DNA of 10,451 nucleotides, from NCBI GenBank assembly GCA_013152215.1, contig JAADGT010000091.1, positions 1 through 10,451 of the forward strand, read 5' to 3'. Position numbers and translations under genes: made by a program. Positions 6,737 through 10,451 of the stretch are shown here, piece by piece. The notes beneath the pieces were generated by a model. That model worked only from the letters and a program-made list of their open reading frames with translations, made no database searches and was not told the DNA's origin. The stretch comes from Deltaproteobacteria bacterium. Its GTDB lineage: Bacteria > Desulfobacterota > Deferrisomatia > Deferrisomatales > Deferrisomataceae. Numbering within the stretch: the first letter of the stretch is position 1; every line of letters begins with the position of its first letter.

Positions 6737-6875
6737 GGGGGGCATGGGGATCAGGCGTCAGAGGACAGATGTCAGTGGACGGGTCGTGATCCCACGACGT
6801 CGCTTTGGCCACAGTGTCTTTGTCCTTTTTCTGGCTTCTGTCCCCTGAATTCTGGCTCCTGAAACCCATGCCCCG
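6737..6875. repeat. Palindromic heptamer-repeat element, copy 2
   Basis: The left edge GGGGGGCATGGGG (6737-6749) is matched by the inverse right edge CCCATGCCCC (6865-6874). The left array has four CAG triplets spaced exactly 7 nt apart, at 6752, 6759, 6766 and 6773. A central perfect hairpin follows (GTCGTG 6783-6788, loop ATCC, CACGAC 6793-6798). The right array has five CTG triplets at 6831, 6838, 6845, 6852 and 6859. If the arms fold back, each CAG can face a CTG in register while the four bases between them vary. This is the cleaner of the two copies because its terminal inverted repeats directly abut the arrays. It carries no gene. Confidence 0.78.
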
Positions 6876-6986
6876 CCGCCGGCAATGAGCCCCGGACCCA
6901 AGAAAGTTACCCTTCCCGTTGTAGGGCTACACAGGGGCCTGACGGGGCTTCCCTCCAAGGTAACACGCCTATTTTGTCGCCAGGTC
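6876..6986. other. Intergenic stretch with no assignable function
   Basis: No reading frame or strong structure was recognised. GTTACCCTT (about 6907-6915) and AAGGTAAC (about 6957-6964) form an imperfect inverted pair around GTAGGG and GGGG motifs, possibly a decayed palindrome. Confidence 0.3.
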
Positions 6987-7032
6987 AACAAAAACCCGAA
7001 GGGGGCCACCGGTCCCGGCGACCCCCTTCGGG
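6987..7032 (-). terminator. Rho-independent terminator, minus strand
   Basis: On the minus strand CCCGAAGGGGG (7032-7022) pairs with CCCCCTTCGGG (7005-6995), an 11-bp perfect stem, followed by TTTTTGTT (6994-6987). It is a textbook intrinsic terminator. No recognised gene ends here on that strand, since the flavodiiron gene has its own terminator 140 bp upstream. This suggests a separate short transcript. Confidence 0.8.
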
Positions 7033-7162
7033 CAGGAGGAGGAAGATGAGGAGAGGCTCGCGGCGTCCCGGCGCTGCCACCCGCCGGGTTCGTTCCGTTT
7101 GCTTCGCCTACGGTGAACATCCTACCCGGTCAGTATGAAAGCATCCTTAGCGCCGCATTAAA
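6987..7162 (-). ncRNA. Candidate small structured RNA (no family assigned)
   Basis: A stretch of about 170 nt on the minus strand lies between two intrinsic terminators and has no credible gene. A possible -10 box TTTAAT (7162-7157, five of six matches) sits at its upstream end, but no good -35 was found. The body contains CCGGCG...CGCCGG pairing (about 7086-7066), then GGGACGC and a CU-rich linker before the terminator hairpin. The GGGACGC string after a GC stem faintly recalls c-di-GMP-I (GEMM) riboswitches, but the rest of that consensus is not visible. It would be a stand-alone RNA, since no gene follows on this strand before the operon hairpin. Confidence 0.35.
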
Positions 7163-7169
7163 GTTCGGT

Positions 7170-7204
7170 AAAAAAAGCGGCCCGGCGCTTCGCTGGGCCG
7201 CTTT
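7170..7204 (-). terminator. Rho-independent terminator of the rubredoxin-flavodiiron operon
   Basis: On the minus strand AAAGCGGCCC (7204-7195) pairs with GGGCCGCTTT (7183-7174) around an inner loop that can itself pair. The stem runs directly into a tract of seven T (7176-7170). It lies 19 bp after the flavodiiron stop codon. Confidence 0.9.
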
Positions 7205-7223
7205 GGTCTCGGGGGCTCGCGAG

Positions 7224-8405
7224 CTACAAGGCCTCGGCCAGCCTCCGGCCGTAGTCCTCGCAGGCGGCCAGGTCCTCGTCCGAAGGAACGAGCTGCACCC
7301 GCAACGGGTCCTCCGGAACCCGGAACCGGAGGCCCCGCATCCGCTCCGCGAGCATCTTGGGCCCCTCGCCGCTCCAGCCGTAGGAACCGAACGCCGCGCC
7401 CAGCTTGCCCTTGACCCGCACCGTGGCCATGGACGCGAGCAGCAGCCAGGCGTGCTCCAAGGCGTCGCCGTTGATGGTGCACGATCCCACGGCCACCCCG
7501 TCGGCAGCCTCCAGATCGTCCAACACGGCCTCGAAGTCCACGCCCACCAGGTCGAACAGGGCCACGTCGGCCCCGGCCTGCCGGGCGCCGGCCGCGATGG
7601 CCCGGGCCATCTTCTCCGTGTTTCCGTAGGAGCTGGCGTAGAACACCAGCAGCCGCTTGGCCGGGCCCTTGTCGGGCTCGGCGGCCCACCGCCGGTACTT
7701 CTCCAGGTACTCCCCGATCCGGGTCCGCAGGATCGGCCCGTGGCTCGGGCACACCGCCCGTAGCGGCAGGTCCTGGATCTTCTCCAAGCCCTTGCGCACG
7801 TGCTCCTTGAACGGCCGCATGATGACGTGGAAATAGTACCGGAAGGCGTACTCGTAGTTGTCCACCAGGTCGTTGAACAACCGGTCGTCGCAGTAGTGGG
7901 CCCCCAGGAAGTCGCACGGGAACAGGACCTGGTCCTCCACCGCGTAGGTGAACATGGTGTCGGGCCAGTGGAGGAACGGGGCCACGAGGAACCGGAGGGT
8001 CTTGCCCCCCAGGTCGATCTCCTGGCCGTCCGTGACCACCATCGGATCCACGTCGCGGTTGAGGATCTGCCGCAGGAACACGCTGCCCGGCTTGGTCACC
8101 ACCACCCGGACCCGGGGCGCCGCCTCGAGCAACGCGCCCAGGGCCCCGGAGTGGTCCGGCTCCAGGTGGTTCAGCACCACGTAGTCGATCCGGGCCGGGT
8201 CCACGACCCGGCCCAGGGTTTCCAGGAAGGTGTCGGTGAACCGCCCCTTGGACGTGTCGATCAGGGCGGTCTTGTCCCGGCCCTGCACCAGATACGCGTT
8301 GTACGTGGTGCCCTGCTCGGCCCGCATGATCACGTCGAAGATGCGAAGCTGCGGGTCGAGCACCCCCACCCAGTGGATCCCGTCGGCGATCTCCACCGGA
8401 TGCAT
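7224..8405 (-). CDS. fprA: Flavodiiron protein (A-type FprA / rubredoxin:oxygen oxidoreductase)
   Basis: Cytoplasmic reductase that converts O2 to water (or NO to N2O) with electrons from rubredoxin. At 393 residues it has the standard class A length. The N-terminal metallo-beta-lactamase-like domain (1-245) carries the complete diiron ligand set: H80, E82 and D84 (in NHLEPDH), H146 (FLHWPDT), D165 (CDFLGAH) and H222 (PSHGPI). H85, also conserved in the family, is present. The C-terminal flavodoxin-like domain (about 250-393) has the FMN phosphate loop SSYGNTEKMA at 257-266 and further FMN loops GSCTING at 307-313 and SYGWSGEG at 341-348. The chosen start MHPVEIADGIHWVG is canonical and overlaps the rubredoxin stop (TGATG), with GAGGAG 5 nt upstream. 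The longer frame reaching 8549 only reads through rubredoxin out of frame. Whether O2 or NO is the main substrate cannot be told from sequence. Confidence 0.95.
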   Translation of the reverse strand: MHPVEIADGIHWVGVLDPQLRIFDVIMRAEQGTTYNAYLVQGRDKTALIDTSKGRFTDTFLETLGRVVDPARIDYVVLNHLEPDHSGALGALLEAAPRVRVVVTKPGSVFLRQILNRDVDPMVVTDGQEIDLGGKTLRFLVAPFLHWPDTMFTYAVEDQVLFPCDFLGAHYCDDRLFNDLVDNYEYAFRYYFHVIMRPFKEHVRKGLEKIQDLPLRAVCPSHGPILRTRIGEYLEKYRRWAAEPDKGPAKRLLVFYASSYGNTEKMARAIAAGARQAGADVALFDLVGVDFEAVLDDLEAADGVAVGSCTINGDALEHAWLLLASMATVRVKGKLGAAFGSYGWSGEGPKMLAERMRGLRFRVPEDPLRVQLVPSDEDLAACEDYGRRLAEAL

Positions 8406-8563
8406 CACATCTCCTCGAACATGTCCTTCTCGGCGCCGCAGTCCGGACAGGTCCAGTCGTCGGGCAGGTCCTCGAACGCCGTGCCCGGCTGGACCCCGTG
8501 GTCCGGATCGCCCTTGGCGGGGTCGTAGACGTAGCCGCACACGGTGCATTGGTACTTCTTCAT
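8405..8563 (-). CDS. rub: Rubredoxin
   Basis: Small iron protein of 52 residues that shuttles single electrons, here most likely to the flavodiiron protein encoded directly downstream. Two CxxCG knuckles supply the four cysteine ligands of one iron: CTVCGYVYDPAKGDPDHG near the N-terminus and CPDCGAEKDMF near the C-terminus, with the family hallmark FEDLPDDWTCP between them. The start MKKYQCTVCG is preceded by a consensus AAGGAGG (8576-8570) at 6-nt spacing, which rules out the longer frame beginning at 8614. The stop TGA shares one base with the next ATG, so the two genes are translationally coupled. Promoter elements should lie in the 229-bp divergent region upstream. This order matches the rub-roo operons known from sulfate reducers. 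Confidence 0.96.
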   Translation of the reverse strand: MKKYQCTVCGYVYDPAKGDPDHGVQPGTAFEDLPDDWTCPDCGAEKDMFEEM

Positions 8564-8585
8564 GTCGGTCCTCCTTTCGGTCGTC

Positions 8586-8699
8586 GGGGTGAGACGGATA
8601 CCCGAGAGCTGCAAAGGATTACACCCGTTCGGGGAGTGCGCAAGTGATAAATCGGGAGAACCGGCACAAAAACTGCGGGAATCCCCTCCGTCTCACCCC
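8586..8699. promoter_or_regulatory. Perfect 13-bp inverted repeat bracketing the divergent control region
   Basis: GGGGTGAGACGGA (8586-8598) and its exact reverse complement TCCGTCTCACCCC (8687-8699) are separated by 88 bp. The left arm lies just behind the rubredoxin ribosome binding site and the right arm about 94 bp before the TPR gene, so any core promoters between them would be enclosed. It might be paired operator half-sites or a long-range RNA stem. Confidence 0.5.
8616..8643 (-). promoter_or_regulatory. Possible sigma70-type promoter of rubredoxin
   Basis: On the minus strand TTGCGC (8643-8638) is followed after 16 nt by TAATCC (8621-8616). Both are imperfect matches. The position, about 53 bp before the rubredoxin start, is plausible. 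Confidence 0.25.
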
Positions 8700-8778
8700 A
8701 AAGGGGGATGCGTCGGCCGGGGCCGGCGGGTATCCTTGGGGCCGTGGGGCGTGATGCGGAGGGGGATCTGGGCGGGGC

Positions 8779-8784
8779 GGGAGG
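8779..8784 (+). promoter_or_regulatory. Ribosome binding site of the TPR protein
   Basis: GGGAGG lies 8 nt before the ATG at 8793 and supports that start over upstream in-frame ATGs (8544, 8754). The start at 8793 also places a signal peptide exactly at the N-terminus. Confidence 0.6.
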
Positions 8785-8792
8785 CAAAGAGG

Positions 8793-9749
8793 ATGGGCCG
8801 TTTCGCCTGGGCCGCGCTGGCGGCGGCCGTGTGGCTCGCCTTGGGGCCAGGGCCTGCGCGGGCCGACCGGAAGCAGGCGTCCGAGCTGTACAAGAAGGCC
8901 ATGCGGGCCTACCGGGCCGGCCGGATCCAGCAGGCGCTGGAGGGGTTCGAGCGCTCGGAGGACGCCGACCCCACCTACCCCTACCCGCCCCTGGCCCTGG
9001 CCCGGATCTACCACCAGCTGTTCGAGCAGGACATGACCCACTACCGGGACGCGGCCCTGGCCTACGACCGGGTGGGGCTGCTCCTGCGGATCACCCCGCC
9101 CGGCCCCACCGAGCGGGCCCTGTACCAGGCCTACTACTTCCAGGGGCTGCTCCTGCTCAAAGGGGGAGAGTACGAGAAGGCCCTCCGGGTCCTCGACCGG
9201 TTCCTGGAGGTGGCCCCCGACTTCTATGCACTGGAGCGGGTCCACAACGCCCGCGGGGTGGCCCTGTACTCCCTGGACCGGTTCGACGCGGCCGTGGCCG
9301 CGTTCCGTAAGGCCCTGGAGGCGGAGCCCGACTTTCCCGAGGCCCGGTTCAACCTCCGAAGCGTGTACACCCGGCTCTCCACCTACAACGAGGCCCTGGC
9401 CCTGGCCCGTTCCGGCCAACCCGAGGCCGCCCTGCGGCGCCTCGCCCGGCTGCGGGAGTTCGCGCCCCGGTACCTGCCCGGCCGGCGGCTCGAGGCCCAG
9501 ACCCTGGCGCGGCTGGGCCGCACGGCCGAGGCCGAGCGGGTGTTCCGGGAGATCCTGGCCACCGATCCGGGCGACCCCCTCACCTACGGGGTGCGCCTCG
9601 ATCTGGCCCGGATGCTGGCCGGTCGGGGGGACAACGTGGGAGCCCTGATGCTGCTGCGCGAAAACCTGGACCGGTTCCCCCGCATCGCGGACGAACGGGC
9701 CAAGGAGGCGACCCGGAAGCTGCTGATCCGGCTGGGGGGGGTGCCGTGA
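8793..9749 (+). CDS. Secreted (periplasmic) TPR-repeat protein
   Basis: A 318-residue protein of unknown specific role. Residues 1-24 form a clear Sec signal peptide: a short basic MGR, a hydrophobic FAWAALAAAVWLALG core, and an ARA cleavage site before D25. No lipobox cysteine is present, so it should be soluble in the periplasm. The rest is helical with about six TPR-like units at roughly 26-60, 111-144, 150-182, 204-226, 229-259 and 264-297. The clearest are KGGEYEKALRVLDRFLEVAPD and LDRFDAAVAAFRKALEAEPD. TPR arrays are protein-binding scaffolds. The 4-nt overlap with the downstream heptaheme cytochrome suggests it helps assemble, recruit or hold that cytochrome complex, which is an inference. 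The upstream intergenic region is shared with the divergent rubredoxin gene. The start was chosen by signal peptide and ribosome binding site. Confidence 0.85.
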   Translation: MGRFAWAALAAAVWLALGPGPARADRKQASELYKKAMRAYRAGRIQQALEGFERSEDADPTYPYPPLALARIYHQLFEQDMTHYRDAALAYDRVGLLLRITPPGPTERALYQAYYFQGLLLLKGGEYEKALRVLDRFLEVAPDFYALERVHNARGVALYSLDRFDAAVAAFRKALEAEPDFPEARFNLRSVYTRLSTYNEALALARSGQPEAALRRLARLREFAPRYLPGRRLEAQTLARLGRTAEAERVFREILATDPGDPLTYGVRLDLARMLAGRGDNVGALMLLRENLDRFPRIADERAKEATRKLLIRLGGVP

Positions 9750-10451
9750 GGCGGCTCGCCGGGGCCCTGCTTCTGGTCCTGTGGGGCGTGGCGTCCGGGG
9801 CAGCCCCGGACGCGCCGGCACCCTTGGCGGGCAGCCACGCCGAGCTGGCCTGCGACGACTGCCACTCCGGCCCGCGGATCGCGGACTGCTGGAACTGCCA
9901 CGAGGCGGCCGAGAACCCCCACCCCGTGGGCATCGCGGCCCGGGACGCCCGGATCCCGGAGGGGTTCCCCCTGGCCGCCGACGGCGCCCTGCTGTGCCGC
10001 AGCTGCCACCGCCTCCACGGCGGAGACCCGGACCGGGAGTTCCTGCGGGCCGAGCCCGGCATGACCCGCATGGGGTTCTGCATCCAGTGCCACGGCTCGT
10101 CCCTGGACCACGCCAACCCCCACCGGGCCCGCAGGGGCGAGGGCCGGTGCGGGTTCTGCCACGTGCGCAAAGGCGGCCGGCTCCTGACCGGCCGCGGCTC
10201 GGCCCGGCTGGAGATCAAGCGGCTGTGCAACTTCTGCCACGACGTGCTGGCCAAGGGCCATCCCCGCAACGTGGATCCGGACCTCAGCCTGCCCAAGGAC
10301 GTGCCCCTGGGGCCCGGCGGGGCGTGGACCTGCTTCACCTGCCACGACCCCCACGGCACCACCCAGACCACCCACCTGCTGCGCACCGAGGTGGCCCGGC
10401 ACCTGGAACGGGGCCGAGAGGCGAACCCCCACGTGGCCGAGTACTTCGCCT
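9746..10451 (+). CDS. Multiheme c-type cytochrome (at least seven hemes), 3' end outside the window
   Basis: Periplasmic or exported electron-transfer protein. The frame begins with GTG at 9746 inside the TPR stop (GTGA overlap, 4 nt) and is open to the window edge, giving 235 visible residues. An N-terminal signal peptide (MRRLAGALLLVLWGVASGAA) directs export to the site of heme attachment. Seven CxxCH heme-binding motifs are visible: CDDCH 36-40, CWNCH 48-52, CRSCH 84-88, CIQCH 112-116, CGFCH 135-139, CNFCH 161-165 and CFTCH 196-200. Extra histidines (for example in NPHP, LDHAN, NPHRA, KGHP, DPHG) could serve as distal axial ligands. CHDPHG resembles the doubled-CXXCH families of anaerobic respirers. 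No named family such as NrfA or OmcS could be assigned. Because of its GTG start it is easily missed, and long antisense frames across the same bases are artefacts. Confidence 0.92.
   Translation, partial: MRRLAGALLLVLWGVASGAAPDAPAPLAGSHAELACDDCHSGPRIADCWNCHEAAENPHPVGIAARDARIPEGFPLAADGALLCRSCHRLHGGDPDREFLRAEPGMTRMGFCIQCHGSSLDHANPHRARRGEGRCGFCHVRKGGRLLTGRGSARLEIKRLCNFCHDVLAKGHPRNVDPDLSLPKDVPLGPGGAWTCFTCHDPHGTTQTTHLLRTEVARHLERGREANPHVAEYFA

Noticed and set aside
2551..6875. The repeat arrays as a CRISPR array
   Set aside because: Units are 7-8 nt with no 25-40 nt direct repeats, no unique spacers and no cas genes.
7060..7100. A c-di-GMP-I (GEMM) riboswitch on the minus strand
   Set aside because: Only a GGGACGC-like string after a GC stem was seen. 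The GNRA tetraloop and its receptor and the later conserved helix were not found, and no gene lies downstream.
6758..7120. A 120-codon minus-strand frame beginning MFTVGEANGTN
   Set aside because: It reads straight through a strong intrinsic terminator and the heptamer repeat, and has no properly spaced ribosome binding site. A non-coding RNA is the better reading.
9580..10432. Two overlapping minus-strand frames opposite the end of the TPR gene and the cytochrome
   Set aside because: The plus strand here encodes seven CxxCH motifs and a signal peptide in one continuous frame. The antisense frames show no family features.

Overview
The window is uniformly GC-rich and densely coded. It looks like the chromosome of an anaerobic or microaerophilic, respiring member of the deltaproteobacterial (Desulfobacterota-type) lineages. 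That placement is an inference from gene content: a rubredoxin/flavodiiron protein pair, a heptaheme c-type cytochrome behind a secreted TPR protein, an acyl-CoA synthetase with a D-2-hydroxyacid dehydrogenase, and a hybrid PAS histidine kinase. No rRNA, tRNA, phage, transposase or CRISPR array was seen. Every protein-coding gene falls into a known family. The less ordinary material lies in three intergenic stretches.

Layout. (1) Positions 1-1385, plus strand: the 3' part of a hybrid sensor histidine kinase (PAS, HisKA, HATPase, receiver), cut by the left edge. (2) 1390-2532, minus strand: a complete class I DnaJ co-chaperone, convergent with the kinase and only 4 bp from it. (3) 2533-2989: a 457-bp gap with a heptamer array just behind the dnaJ ribosome binding site, a palindromic repeat element built from 7-nt units, and a short promoter-proximal direct repeat. 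(4) 2990-6588, plus strand: a likely three-gene operon of AMP-forming acyl-CoA synthetase, FAD-linked D-2-hydroxyacid dehydrogenase and UspA-type stress protein, closed by a strong hairpin. (5) 6589-7223: a 635-bp gap with an octamer array, a second copy of the palindromic heptamer element, a candidate minus-strand small RNA with its own terminator, and the flavodiiron terminator. (6) 7224-8563, minus strand: rubredoxin followed by flavodiiron protein, translationally coupled, a classical O2/NO reductase module. (7) 8564-8792: a divergent control region bracketed by a perfect 13-bp inverted repeat. (8) 8793-10451, plus strand: a secreted TPR protein overlapping by 4 nt a multiheme cytochrome c that runs off the right edge. 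The cytochrome starts at GTG.

How the genes work together. The rubredoxin/flavodiiron pair would remove O2 (or NO) in the cytoplasm. DnaJ and the Usp protein are stress functions. The synthetase and dehydrogenase suggest oxidation of organic acids, with electrons entering the respiratory chain. The TPR-cytochrome pair suggests periplasmic electron transfer or cytochrome-complex assembly. The most noteworthy non-coding observation is the pair of similar palindromic elements at about 2639-2818 and 6737-6875. In both, CAG triplets recur at exact 7-nt spacing on the left, CTG triplets recur at exact 7-nt spacing on the right, and a small hairpin sits between them.
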